Shown: in pieces, positions 17,926 through 25,822 of the stretch
Numbering within the stretch: the first letter of the stretch is position 1
Layout of the letters: each line of letters starts with the position of its first letter
Assembly: GCF_018524365.1 (NCBI RefSeq)
Contig: NZ_JAEKFT010000004.1
Location: forward strand, 124,001 to 188,000
DNA: 64,000 bases
Source: Denitromonas iodatirespirans
Lineage (GTDB): Bacteria; Pseudomonadota; Gammaproteobacteria; Burkholderiales; Rhodocyclaceae
Direction: 5' to 3'
Notes under the pieces: model-generated
The model's database searches: none
Seen by the model: the letters and a program-made list of their open reading frames with translations, nothing else
What the model was told of the DNA's origin: nothing
Made by a program: the position numbers and the translations under genes

Positions 17926-18792
17926 ATGCCCCCCGACCTCTACGACACCCTGCAGGCCGGCCTGGCCGACGGCAGCATCGTGCCCTACCTGGGGCCCGGC
18001 GTTCTTGCCGACGTCACCCAGGTCGACAGCGCGGTCCGCATCCCCGCCGACAGCGATTCGTTGATCCTGGCCATGAACGATGGCCGCCCGATGGCCCCGA
18101 AGTTGATGTACGAATTTCCACGCGCCGCGATGAACATCGAACTCAAGCGCGGGCGCAGCGCCGTGACCCGCTTTCTGACACGCACCTACGGCGAAACCGC
18201 CTGGACCCGCGGCGCCGTGCATGAGTGGCTCAAGGCCCTCGCCCCGCGCTACGTGGTCGACATCAACCGCGACACCCAGCTGCAGGACAGCTACGCGCAC
18301 ACCCCGCACAACCTGATCGTCGGCATCGCCCGCATGGCCGGCACCGCCTTCCGCTACAAGCTCTACCGCTGGGACGGCAGCGCCTACCACCCGACCGAAG
18401 CGCTCGACCTGGCGCTGCCGATCCTCTTCAAGCCCATGGGCACCCCGCAGCCGGAGGCCAGCTACATCGCCTCCGACGCCGACTATGTCGACTACATCAC
18501 CGAGCTCATGGGCGGCTTCGCCATTCCGCCGCAGCTCAAGGCCTTGCGCGCCGGCAAACGCTACCTGCTGATGGGTTTGCGCCTGAACCGGGACACCGAG
18601 CGCATGGTGATGGCCGATATCGTCTACAACGCCGGCACCCCGACCGGCTGGATCCTGCTGCCGGACGCCAACGCCAAGGAACGGCGGTTCTGCCAGAAGC
18701 TCGGCCTGCAGATCATCGACAGCGACATCTTCACCTTCATCGCGGGCACCCAAACGGCCCGCCCCGCGCTTGCGCAGGTCCATCCATGCTGA
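17926..18792 (+). CDS. SIR2-like (NAD-binding fold) protein, probably catalytically degenerate
   Basis: 288 residues. Landmarks match the bacterial SIR2-2 fold. IVPYLGPGVL (18-27) corresponds to the nucleotide-binding GAG loop. APRYVVDINRD (106-116) corresponds to the TTNYD strand. LFKPMGTP (167-174) corresponds to the K-L-H-G catalytic segment, followed by SDADYVDYITEL. YLLMGLRLNRD (213-223) matches the FLGYSLxD block. The expected catalytic histidine is Met171, so NAD binding without hydrolysis is likely. A GGAG site precedes ATG 17926. It follows draT and overlaps the hemerythrin gene. Role unknown; a link to the NAD-using DraT switch is inference. Confidence 0.75.
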   Translation: MPPDLYDTLQAGLADGSIVPYLGPGVLADVTQVDSAVRIPADSDSLILAMNDGRPMAPKLMYEFPRAAMNIELKRGRSAVTRFLTRTYGETAWTRGAVHEWLKALAPRYVVDINRDTQLQDSYAHTPHNLIVGIARMAGTAFRYKLYRWDGSAYHPTEALDLALPILFKPMGTPQPEASYIASDADYVDYITELMGGFAIPPQLKALRAGKRYLLMGLRLNRDTERMVMADIVYNAGTPTGWILLPDANAKERRFCQKLGLQIIDSDIFTFIAGTQTARPALAQVHPC

Positions 18793-19187
18793 CCGCAACC
18801 GACAGGGCCGGGCATGCCCTCGGCGTGACGGAAATGGATGACACGCACCGGACCTTCGTCGGCTACCTTGACGCGCTGGCCAAGGCTTCCGAGGCGGACT
18901 TTCCGGGTCTCTTCCACCAGCTGCTCGGCCACACTCGCAAGCACTTCGAGCGCGAAACGCAGCTCATGCACGAATGCAGCTTTCCGGCCATCGCCGAGCA
19001 TGGCGCCGAACACGCCCGCGTACTGGCCGACCTCACGCACCTTGCGATCCGGGTTCAGCAAGGCAACCTCGTGATGGCCCGCACCTATGTCTCTGGCCTG
19101 CCGGACTGGTTTCGACACCACCTCGCCACCATGGATTCGGCCCTCGCCGCCCGACTCAAGGCACACGCGACGCACCAGGTTCCGTGA
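18786..19187 (+). CDS. Bacteriohemerythrin
   Basis: 133 residues. All likely di-iron ligands are visible: His21 (MDDTHRTF), His53 and Glu57 (HFERE), His72 and His76 (EHGAEH), His112 and Asp117 (HLATMD). Such proteins bind O2 reversibly. It overlaps the SIR2-like gene by seven bases, so the two are co-translated and share the NifA/sigma-54 promoter. A role in sensing, buffering or delivering oxygen near nitrogenase is plausible. Confidence 0.88.
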   Translation: MLTATDRAGHALGVTEMDDTHRTFVGYLDALAKASEADFPGLFHQLLGHTRKHFERETQLMHECSFPAIAEHGAEHARVLADLTHLAIRVQQGNLVMARTYVSGLPDWFRHHLATMDSALAARLKAHATHQVP

Positions 19188-19235
19188 TCGCAGCCGGGCA
19201 CCGCGTATCGATGCTAGGCGTGGTGACGGGTGGGC

Positions 19236-20153
19236 TTAGCGCCGCGACACGCACGATGCCAGGCGGATGGCCTGCAGGCGACAAGCGGCGTGGGTCGCCG
19301 GGTCGAGCGCGGCAAGCCAGCGTTGGGGAATGCCACGGCGGCCGATGCGCGCCCCCATCAGCATGCCGACGATGGCACCGGTGGTGTCGGCGTCGCCGCC
19401 GCGATTGACCACGTCCACCAACCCCGCTTCGAAATCGTCGTGTTCGCCCAGGGTCTGCACCACGGCGTGCACGGTGTCGACGATGTAAGCGCTCGGATTG
19501 TCGACACGCCGCTCGGGCGGCACGAATACCGGGTGGCGGGTGAACAACATGTCGATGGCGCGAAGGGCGTCTGTCGGCCGACCGGCAAGGCCGGCATGGA
19601 TGAGCGCAATGAGGCACTCGCAGGCGGCGTCGGACAGCCGGTTGTGATGGGTGACATGCGCCTGGGCGCGATTGGCCGCGGCAATGGCCTCAGGCGGCAG
19701 GCCAAAGGTGGCCAGGGCCACCGGCAGCAGGCGCATGGCGGCGCCGTTGCCGGCATCGTGTTCGGATTCGGGTGCGACCGGGTCGCCGGTACGTCGCCAG
19801 GCGATGAGGTTGCGGCGCACGGTGTTGCCGATGTCCACCGGCTTGGCGCGCATCCAGGCGTCGAAGGCGCGGGCGCAGGCCTCGGGCACCACCTGGCCGT
19901 CATGGGCGAGAATGGCCTCGCCGAGCGCGAGGGTCATGGTGGTGTCGTCGGTGACCGCGCCGGCCTTGAGCTTCAACCAACCGCCGCCGACGATGTGCTT
20001 GTGCACGCCGTATCGGTCTGCGATCTCGCGTGGCGTCATGAACTCGACCGTAGCGCCCAGCGCATCGCCGACCGCCAGGCCGAGATAGGCGCCGACGGCG
20101 CGGTCGCGCAAGGTGTCAGGGTGTCTGCCCGGAGCTGTCGGGTGCGTGGACAT
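19236..20153 (-). CDS. draG: ADP-ribosyl-dinitrogenase-reductase glycohydrolase
   Basis: 305 residues. Removes ADP-ribose from NifH and restores activity. Di-manganese site residues are in AVTDDTTMTL and RGGDADTTGAIVGML. N-terminal GAYLGLAVGDALGATVEF is the ADP-ribosylglycohydrolase signature. It converges on the hemerythrin gene from the opposite strand. No sigma-54 promoter was found upstream; the preceding gap holds REP-like repeats. Confidence 0.95.
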   Translation of the reverse strand: MSTHPTAPGRHPDTLRDRAVGAYLGLAVGDALGATVEFMTPREIADRYGVHKHIVGGGWLKLKAGAVTDDTTMTLALGEAILAHDGQVVPEACARAFDAWMRAKPVDIGNTVRRNLIAWRRTGDPVAPESEHDAGNGAAMRLLPVALATFGLPPEAIAAANRAQAHVTHHNRLSDAACECLIALIHAGLAGRPTDALRAIDMLFTRHPVFVPPERRVDNPSAYIVDTVHAVVQTLGEHDDFEAGLVDVVNRGGDADTTGAIVGMLMGARIGRRGIPQRWLAALDPATHAACRLQAIRLASCVSRR

Positions 20154-20214
20154 TTATCCGATGGACCGTGTTGAGGCCGGGAGCGCACGCAACGGCACCC
20201 CATCCCCCTCCCGG

Positions 20215-20235
20215 CCTCCCCCTTGAAGGGGGAGG
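20215..20235. repeat. Perfect hairpin CCTCCCCCTT-G-AAGGGGGAGG
   Basis: A 10-base-pair stem with a one-base loop in the gap between nifQ and draG. It may act as a terminator downstream of the nifB-nifQ operon, although no T-run follows on either strand. Short copies of this type recur between betaproteobacterial genes. Confidence 0.55.
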
Positions 20236-20265
20236 TGATCGGTCATGCGCCTATCCACCGTCGGC

Positions 20266-20334
20266 GGCCGGATGAATCCGGCCTTACGCGTGGGTAGGCT
20301 TCGGCGGCATTCGTAGGGCCGGATTCATCCGGCC
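20266..20334. repeat. Pair of REP-like palindromes downstream of nifQ
   Basis: GGCCGGATGAATCCGGCC at 20266-20283 and GGCCGGATTCATCCGGCC at 20317-20334, about 33 bases apart. They are inverted relative to each other and flanked by TTACG and CGTAGG. Same family as the nifD-nifK element. The whole gap 20154-20361 holds only repeats. Confidence 0.75.
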
Positions 20335-20361
20335 AGCGTTGGTCAGCGTCCACTTGAGCCT

Positions 20362-20934
20362 TCACGCTTCAGGTCCGAAGCACTTGGCGTAGTCCGCGCA
20401 CTCGCCGCAGGACGGCGCGGGGCACACGTAAATGCCTTCGGCCGCGCAGAACTGGCGGTAGAGGAACTTCTTCCACTTCATGTCGCCGCTGTTCTGCCCG
20501 GCCAGCGCCGGGAAGTTGTGCGTGAGCAGGAGGGACAGTTCGCCGCGATCCGCCAGGCCGAGGTCCTGCCACAGGTGGTCGCGTCCGGCGCAGGCGGTGG
20601 CGACGATGTCGGCCATCCATAGCTCGGCACGATGTTGGTTGGCGCGGTGCGTGAGCAACAGCTTTTGCAGATCCTCCCACTCGGGAATGTCTTCGACTTC
20701 GCGGCCCAGGGTGCGCGGCACCGGGCCGGGGAAGAAGTGGTTGAGCATACGCACGAAGGCAACCGTGCCCAGGCCGAGGTCGGCCGGCAGACAGCCGAAG
20801 CCGGCGCTCTGGCCGGCGACCATGCTGGCAAAGACGCGCCGGTTGGGGTCTTGGGCGACGGCGGTGTCGACCGGTCGGCGCAGCAGCTCGGCATGCAGAT
20901 TGGCACGCATGGCGATGGGGTCGGTGGCGTTCAT
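20362..20934 (-). CDS. nifQ: NifQ, molybdenum donor for FeMo-co synthesis
   Basis: 190 residues. The C-terminal metal-cluster motif C-x4-C-x2-C-x5-C is seen as CPAPSCGECADYAKC. An upstream conserved MKWKKFLYRQFCAAEGIYVC block is also typical. NifQ carries a Mo-Fe-S cluster and passes molybdenum to the NifEN/NifH scaffold. Last gene of the nifB operon. Confidence 0.94.
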   Translation of the reverse strand: MNATDPIAMRANLHAELLRRPVDTAVAQDPNRRVFASMVAGQSAGFGCLPADLGLGTVAFVRMLNHFFPGPVPRTLGREVEDIPEWEDLQKLLLTHRANQHRAELWMADIVATACAGRDHLWQDLGLADRGELSLLLTHNFPALAGQNSGDMKWKKFLYRQFCAAEGIYVCPAPSCGECADYAKCFGPEA

Positions 20935-20992
20935 GGCGCAGCCCTCCGGTGGGGTGCTGCCCGCGGCGCTTGGCGGCGGGCAGCGGTCGCGG

Positions 20993-21358
20993 TCATTTGC
21001 TGGGGTATTCGACCAGCAGGTCTTCGCCGCCGCGCACGATCATCTGGCAGGCCAGACGCCAGTGGTTGGGCGGGATGTCGTCCACATACATTTTGTCGAT
21101 CTCTTCCTGGGTGATCCGGCCCATCTCCTTGAGCACCGCCACTTCGCGCACGTTCAGCGGGCCGCCCATGGGCCGGCGCTTGCCGTCCACCGAGGAGACC
21201 TTGACCAGACAGGTGCCGCAGTCGCCTTCGCCGCAGCCGAAGTCGATGGGGATGTGGTGCTCCTTGGCCAGCGCCAGGATGGTCTGGGTGTGGCTGCCGG
21301 CGACGGCATAGACCGTCTTGTCCTTGTGCAGGGTGCTGCTGAAAGTCACGAGTGACAT
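20993..21358 (-). CDS. 2Fe-2S ferredoxin, nif-linked
   Basis: 121 residues. Plant-type 2Fe-2S ligands occur in FGCGEGDCGTCLVKV plus a distal cysteine in WRLACQMIV. It resembles nif-linked ferredoxins such as FdxD. A C-terminal insert (EEIDKMYVDDIPPNHW) lengthens it relative to the next ferredoxin upstream. Likely an electron carrier for nitrogenase or cofactor assembly; the partner is unknown. Confidence 0.88.
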   Translation of the reverse strand: MSLVTFSSTLHKDKTVYAVAGSHTQTILALAKEHHIPIDFGCGEGDCGTCLVKVSSVDGKRRPMGGPLNVREVAVLKEMGRITQEEIDKMYVDDIPPNHWRLACQMIVRGGEDLLVEYPSK

Positions 21359-21418
21359 GACAAAACCTCCAAATCTTGATGGTTCGAGGGACTCTCTGTT
21401 GCGGTTGTCGGGTAGTGA

Positions 21419-21706
21419 TCAGCCGGGGCGCACGGTGATGTCGCCGCCGAGGACCTGCGCCTGGCAGGCGAGTCGGTGGCCGCGGGGGGCGAGGTTGTCC
21501 TTGAGCACCTGGTCTTCGAGCACCGACGGGTTGGCCAGGTGTTCGCCGCCGGAGACGATCTTCGTCAGACAGGTGCAGCACTCGCCCTCGCGGCAACCGT
21601 AGGTGATGCCGGCACCGACGCGCTCGGACACCTCGATCAGGCGGGTGCCGGCCGGTACGGTGACGGTGACGCCGATGTCTTCGAAGGTGACTTTGGCTTT
21701 GGGCAT
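21419..21706 (-). CDS. 2Fe-2S ferredoxin, nif-linked
   Basis: 95 residues. The cluster motif is YGCREGECCTCLTKI with the fourth ligand in HRLACQAQVLGGDI. It opens MPKAKVTFEDIGVTVTVPAG. The same family as the ferredoxin just downstream, and probably an old duplication. A palindromic repeat (21743-21828) separates it from fprA. Confidence 0.9.
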   Translation of the reverse strand: MPKAKVTFEDIGVTVTVPAGTRLIEVSERVGAGITYGCREGECCTCLTKIVSGGEHLANPSVLEDQVLKDNLAPRGHRLACQAQVLGGDITVRPG

Positions 21707-21742
21707 GGGGGGCCTCAGGCTCGCGGGGAATGGAATGGGGGG

Positions 21743-21828
21743 GTAGGTCGGATAAGCGAAGCGCCATCCGACGTTTGGGGCCGTCGTGAGCTTGCGGTGT
21801 CGGAAGGCGCTTCGCTTTTCCGACCTAC
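21743..21828. repeat. Large imperfect inverted repeat
   Basis: Left arm starts GTAGGTCGGATAAGCGAAGC, right arm ends GCTTCGCTTTTCCGACCTAC. The 30-base arms at 21743-21772 and 21799-21828 flank a 26-base loop. It fits a dispersed extragenic repeat, and could fold strongly within the fprA-ferredoxin mRNA. Confidence 0.75.
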
Positions 21829-21851
21829 GTGCTTGCGAGCATCGTGCGTCT

Positions 21852-23126
21852 TCATCCGACCAGCGCCGACATGTCGATGGCGCGGTGTTCGACCGTGCCG
21901 GTGAGGTGGCGCGCCACGTCCTGGCCCAGCGCCCGGCAGGCGTCCAGCTCGTCGTGGTCGGGCACCAGCTTGACGCGCAGGCCGTCGACCGGCACGCGCA
22001 GCTTGAGCCCGCGCAGGCGGTCCTCGATCAGGCGCACGGCCTCGCCGCTCCAGCCGTAGGAGCCGAAGGCGACGCCGAGCTTGCCCTTGACGTTGACGGA
22101 GGTAAGCGAGGAGAGCAGATCCCAGATGGGCTTGACCGCATCGGCGTTGATGGTGGGGCTGCCGAAGGCGAGGCCGTCGGCCTCCTCGACCAGATCGCAG
22201 AACACATCGGGTTCGCCGCCTTCGAGGTCGTACAGCGAGACGCGCACCCCGCCGACGCGCTCGGCGCCTTCGGCCAGGCATTCGGCCATGCGCCGGGTGT
22301 TGCCGTAGGCGGAGAGGTAAAACACCACCAGGGTCTTTTCGCTGCGCGCCTCGTTGGTCAGGCGCGGCGTGGCCAGCTCGCGGTAGCGATGCACGTAGTC
22401 GCGCGGGCGGTGGCGCAGGATGGGGCCGTGGGCCGGCGCGATGAGGTGGATGGCGAGCGGTTCGATCAGGGCCAGCGCATCGAGTACATGCTCGCGGAAG
22501 GGCCGCATGATGTGCGCGTAGTAGTACTCGAACGAGAAGCGGAAGTCGCCGGCTTGATCGTTGAACAGGCGCGCATCGCAGAAGTGGCAGCCGAACACGT
22601 CGCCGGAGAACAGAAAGCCGTCCTCGACCAGGTAGGTACATTGGGTGTCCGGCCAGTGCAGGTAGGGCGTGTGCAGGAAGCGCAGCGTGCGCCCGCCCAG
22701 GTCCACCTCGTCGCCGGTGCTCACCGGCGTGTAGTCGGGCAGATCGCTCATGGGCGGCTTGAGCAGGGCCTTGAGCATCATCTGCGCGCGGGTGGACAGA
22801 TACACCTTGGCCTGCGGGGCGCGGCGCAGCAGTTCGGGCAATGCGCCGCTGTGATCGGGCTCGAGGTGGTTGAGCACGAGGGTGGAGATCTCGTCATAGC
22901 GGGCCACCGATTCGAGCCGGCGGAAGAACACCTCGGCGTAGTTCTCCTTCACCGTGTCGATCACAGCCACGCCTTGTTCGCCACGCACCACGTAGCTGTT
23001 GTAGCTGGTGCCGTTGGCGGTCTTGAGGATGATGTCGAAGCTGCGCAGATGCGGGTCGAGGGCGCCCACCCAGTGGACGCCCGGGGCCAGCTCGACGGCG
23101 TCGTCGGACAGCCCCCGATCAGCCAT
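21852..23126 (-). CDS. FprA-type diiron flavoprotein (MBL fold plus flavodoxin)
   Basis: 424 residues. The metallo-beta-lactamase part carries the diiron set: NHLEPDHSG (HxExDH), a histidine in PYLHWPDTQ, aspartate in FSGDVFG and histidine in APAHGP. The C-terminal flavodoxin domain starts near residue 255 with the FMN loop YLSAYGNTRRM and shows FGSYGWSGEA. Family members reduce O2 or NO to harmless products. Placement between nifO and ferredoxins suggests oxygen detoxification near nitrogenase. Start at 23126 overlaps nifO by eight bases. Confidence 0.92.
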   Translation of the reverse strand: MADRGLSDDAVELAPGVHWVGALDPHLRSFDIILKTANGTSYNSYVVRGEQGVAVIDTVKENYAEVFFRRLESVARYDEISTLVLNHLEPDHSGALPELLRRAPQAKVYLSTRAQMMLKALLKPPMSDLPDYTPVSTGDEVDLGGRTLRFLHTPYLHWPDTQCTYLVEDGFLFSGDVFGCHFCDARLFNDQAGDFRFSFEYYYAHIMRPFREHVLDALALIEPLAIHLIAPAHGPILRHRPRDYVHRYRELATPRLTNEARSEKTLVVFYLSAYGNTRRMAECLAEGAERVGGVRVSLYDLEGGEPDVFCDLVEEADGLAFGSPTINADAVKPIWDLLSSLTSVNVKGKLGVAFGSYGWSGEAVRLIEDRLRGLKLRVPVDGLRVKLVPDHDELDACRALGQDVARHLTGTVEHRAIDMSALVG

Positions 23127-23565
23127 GGGTCGCCCCCTTGGGATCGGGGCAGGCCGCGTGCGGCACATCGCCCTTGACGCAGCCTTCCATGTTGCGTTCG
23201 GGCACCGCCACGTCGACCAGCCCGATCCAGGCATCGACCGCGAAGGTGTCGAAACCGACCAGGCGGGTGCCGTCGACCGCCATCAACGGGCGGCGGATGA
23301 GCAGGGGGTCTTCGAGCAGCAAGGCCATGGCCTGCGCGGCGTCGAGCCGCTCGGGCACGATGGCGCCATCGCGCACGGCCGGTGCGCTGCGGTTGAACCA
23401 CTCGCTCACCGGCAGGGGGGCGAGGAAGGCGCTCAGGCTGTCCGCGGTCCACGGCTCGGCCAGCAGGCTGCGCACCTCTAGGGTGTGGCCCGCCGCTGCG
23501 AGCAGTGCCTTTTGTTGCGCATTGCCTGCGCAGCCGGGCTTTTCGAAGAAGATGACGTGGGCCAT
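23119..23565 (-). CDS. nifO: NifO, ArsC/Spx-like nitrogenase-associated protein
   Basis: 148 residues. Thioredoxin-fold start MAHVIFFEKPGCAGNAQQKA is typical of the nitrogenase-associated ArsC-like family. Also present are LLIRRPLMAVDGTRLVGFD and a C-terminal cysteine pair (MEGCVKG and HAACPDP). In Azotobacter nifO lies beside nifB and nifQ and has been linked to molybdenum use. The first of the CxxC cysteines is retained but the second is not (GCAGN). Confidence 0.88.
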   Translation of the reverse strand: MAHVIFFEKPGCAGNAQQKALLAAAGHTLEVRSLLAEPWTADSLSAFLAPLPVSEWFNRSAPAVRDGAIVPERLDAAQAMALLLEDPLLIRRPLMAVDGTRLVGFDTFAVDAWIGLVDVAVPERNMEGCVKGDVPHAACPDPKGATHG

Positions 23566-23585
23566 GGCGTATTCCCCCTTCGGGA

Positions 23586-23867
23586 TCAAGCAAACTCCGG
23601 CGGCACCAGCCCGAGCGCGTGCAGCTTCTCGATCGGGATGTTGGTGAGCGATCCGGGGGGATTCAGGGCCTCGCCCAGCTCATCGACGATGGCGCATTCG
23701 ATCGGGCAGATGGCGGCGCACTGCGGGTCCGGGTGGTCGCCCAGGCACTCGGTGCACTTGTCGTCGTCGATGAGAAAGTGCGGCTTGTCGTCATAGATGG
23801 CGTCGTTGGGGCAGACGTCGTAACAGGCCCAGCAATTGACGCATTGGGCGGTGATTTGCAATGCCAT
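23586..23867 (-). CDS. fdxN: 2[4Fe-4S] ferredoxin next to nifB (FdxN type)
   Basis: 93 residues. Motifs CVNCWACYDVCP and CTECLGDHPDPQCAAICP. The second has the eight-residue insert typical of FdxN. It lies ten bases after nifB, the position where FdxN in other diazotrophs supports NifB-co formation. The C-terminal extension ends SLTNIPIEKLHALGLVPPEF. Confidence 0.9.
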   Translation of the reverse strand: MALQITAQCVNCWACYDVCPNDAIYDDKPHFLIDDDKCTECLGDHPDPQCAAICPIECAIVDELGEALNPPGSLTNIPIEKLHALGLVPPEFA

Positions 23868-23877
23868 GTCGCTCTCC

Positions 23878-25389
23878 TCAGGCGGCCTTGCCCGCCGCCA
23901 CCGGCGCAGCAAGCCTGCCGGCGTCGAACATTTCCTTGTACACCGCCATCACGGCGTCCTCGATCGGCGCCATGGCGTGCTCACCGTTGGGCGCGATGCC
24001 CGCCGCTTCGAGCATGCCCCAGGGCTCGTAACCGATCTTGGAACAGAGCACGACTTCGCAGCCCGACAGGGTCTTGATGTTGCGCTCGAGCACCGATTCG
24101 GGTTCGTCCTCGGTGGCCACGCCTCCCTCGCCACAGGTATCCAGGCCGGCGCAGTACAGCTCGGTCTTGCGGTGACCGATGAAGCGCACGCCGTCGGGTG
24201 AGGCCTCGTAGATGAGGAACTCCCTGGCATGACCGAAGTGCTCGGCCACCACGCCGCCCTTGCCGGCCACCGCCATCAGCACCGGCCGGGCATCGGCCGC
24301 GATGGACAGATGCACCGGTACCTTGGTGTTCTTGGCGGCCCGGTCGGCTTCCAGCTTGCTGAGGATGTCGTCGTGCACCACCTTGCGCCGTGCCATCGCG
24401 GCCTCGTAATCCACGTCCATGACGTCGATCTTGTCGAGGGTGAACTCGTCGCCGCGATCCTCGCCCAGCAGGCCGACCGCGTCGGCACGGCACTGGCGGC
24501 AGTGGCGCATCATCGACATGTCGCCCGAGCACTCGTCCTGCAGCGCCTGCAGCTCTTCGTCGGTGGGGCCGCGCTGTGCCATGAGGCCGTAGTAGGTGCC
24601 GTGCTCGGCCTCGGCGATGAGCGGCATCACGTTGTGCAGGAAGGCGCCCTTGGCCTTGACGATCTTCGACACTTCCTTGAGGTGCGCGTCGTTCACGCCC
24701 GGGATCATCACCGAATTGACCTTCACCAGGATGCCGCGCGAAGTCAGCGCCTCCAGGCCCTTCTGCTGTTGCTCGATGAGGATCTTCGCGCCTTCGATAC
24801 CGCGGATGCGCTTGTTCTCCCAGTAGATCCACGGATAGATCTTGGCGCCGATCTCCGGGGCCACACAGTTGATGGTGATGGTCACGTGATCGATGTTGTG
24901 CTTGGCGATCTCGTCCGCGTACTGGGGCAGGTTCAGCCCGTTGGTGGACACGCACAGCTTGATGTCGGGCGTCTGCGCCGAGAGCATGCGGAAGGTCTCG
25001 AAGGTGCGCGCCGGGTTGGCGAGGGGGTCCCCGGGGCCGGCGATGCCCAGCACCGTCATCTGCGGAATCTGTGCCGCCACCGCCTTGATCTTGCGGATCG
25101 CCTGGTCAGGGGTCAGCAGCTCCGACACCACACCCGGACGCGATTCGTTCGAACAGTCGTACTTGCGGTTGCAGTAGTTGCACTGGATGTTGCAGGCCGG
25201 CGCCACCGCCACGTGCATGCGGGCGAAGTAGTGGTGGGCCTCTTCGGAATAACAGGGATGGTCCTGCACCTTGGCGCGGATGTGATCGGGCAGATGCGAC
25301 AGGGCGTCGGGTGCGGTACCGCACCCGCTGGATGCGCAACCGCCTCCCTGGGCGCCGCTTGGAGCATTGCTGATGACCGGCAGTTCCAC
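23878..25389 (-). CDS. nifB: NifB, radical SAM FeMo-cofactor core synthase
   Basis: 503 residues. Builds NifB-co, the 8Fe core of FeMo-co. The radical-SAM motif is APACNIQCNYCNRKYDCSNE. N-terminal ligands for auxiliary clusters lie in GGGCASSGCGT. Other blocks: LGIAGPGDPLANP and MMRHCRQCRADAVGLLG. The last ~110 residues form a NifX-like domain (VAEHFGHAREFLIYEAS). Start is GTG 25389 (VELPVISNAPS) because AGGAAGGAGAGG lies just upstream and no ATG fits. Confidence 0.96.
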   Translation of the reverse strand: MELPVISNAPSGAQGGGCASSGCGTAPDALSHLPDHIRAKVQDHPCYSEEAHHYFARMHVAVAPACNIQCNYCNRKYDCSNESRPGVVSELLTPDQAIRKIKAVAAQIPQMTVLGIAGPGDPLANPARTFETFRMLSAQTPDIKLCVSTNGLNLPQYADEIAKHNIDHVTITINCVAPEIGAKIYPWIYWENKRIRGIEGAKILIEQQQKGLEALTSRGILVKVNSVMIPGVNDAHLKEVSKIVKAKGAFLHNVMPLIAEAEHGTYYGLMAQRGPTDEELQALQDECSGDMSMMRHCRQCRADAVGLLGEDRGDEFTLDKIDVMDVDYEAAMARRKVVHDDILSKLEADRAAKNTKVPVHLSIAADARPVLMAVAGKGGVVAEHFGHAREFLIYEASPDGVRFIGHRKTELYCAGLDTCGEGGVATEDEPESVLERNIKTLSGCEVVLCSKIGYEPWGMLEAAGIAPNGEHAMAPIEDAVMAVYKEMFDAGRLAAPVAAGKAA

Positions 25390-25427
25390 GATGCCTCTCC
25401 TTCCTGATGGGCAGTTGATTGCACTGC

Positions 25428-25443
25428 AGCAATCGTTGTGCCA
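25428..25443 (-). promoter_or_regulatory. Sigma-54 promoter of the nifB operon
   Basis: Perfect consensus on the minus strand: TGGCAC-AACGA-TTGCT, 39 bases before the nifB start. A near-IHF site (AATCAG-N4-TTG, one mismatch) lies at 25461-25473. Confidence 0.93.
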
Positions 25444-25504
25444 GAAGTGAATTCGCTGAAAATCAGCATGTTGCGGCGCTGTTTGCGGCGGCTTGTCGGG
25501 TTTT

Positions 25505-25520
25505 TGTCGCATATGACACA
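25505..25520 (-). promoter_or_regulatory. NifA upstream activator sequence for nifB
   Basis: Perfect TGT-N10-ACA (TGTCGCATATGACACA), about 77 bases upstream of the sigma-54 promoter. Confidence 0.82.
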
Positions 25521-25543
25521 AGCCCGCGGCCGACCGGGATCGC

Positions 25544-25822
25544 TCAACGCGCTGGCCAGTGTTGGCTCAGTTCCTCCGGCAAGACCCCCACCGGATCGCC
25601 GAGCGCACCCTCCGGCCCATTCTCGAAGCGCACCAGGTACACCGTCTGCGAAGGGTCCAGTTCGGCATGCCCGGACTGGACCACCATCCCGCACGTACCG
25701 GCCGGGGCAATCACGGCGTCTTCGGCCAGGCCCGGCATACCGCCGTCGTTCACGATGTCTTCGGCAGCAAACACCCGCTCACCCGCCGCGTACCGGGCTG
25801 CGCCCAAGATCCGCCCGCTCAT
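25544..25822 (-). CDS. Second NifZ-like protein (short form)
   Basis: 92 residues. It resembles the core NifZ domain: YAAGERVFAAEDIVNDGGMP, APAGTCGMVVQSGHAEL and VYLVRFENGPEGALGDPVGV. It is shorter and distinct in sequence from nifZ at 5728-6198. Its start overlaps the preceding ferredoxin gene (ATGA). Short NifZ-domain proteins are known in other nif clusters. The division of labour is unknown. Confidence 0.78.
   Translation of the reverse strand: MSGRILGAARYAAGERVFAAEDIVNDGGMPGLAEDAVIAPAGTCGMVVQSGHAELDPSQTVYLVRFENGPEGALGDPVGVLPEELSQHWPAR

Noticed and set aside
20154-20361. Possible CRISPR-like repeat pair
   Set aside because: The two units are short palindromes in inverted orientation with no regular spacers or cas genes.
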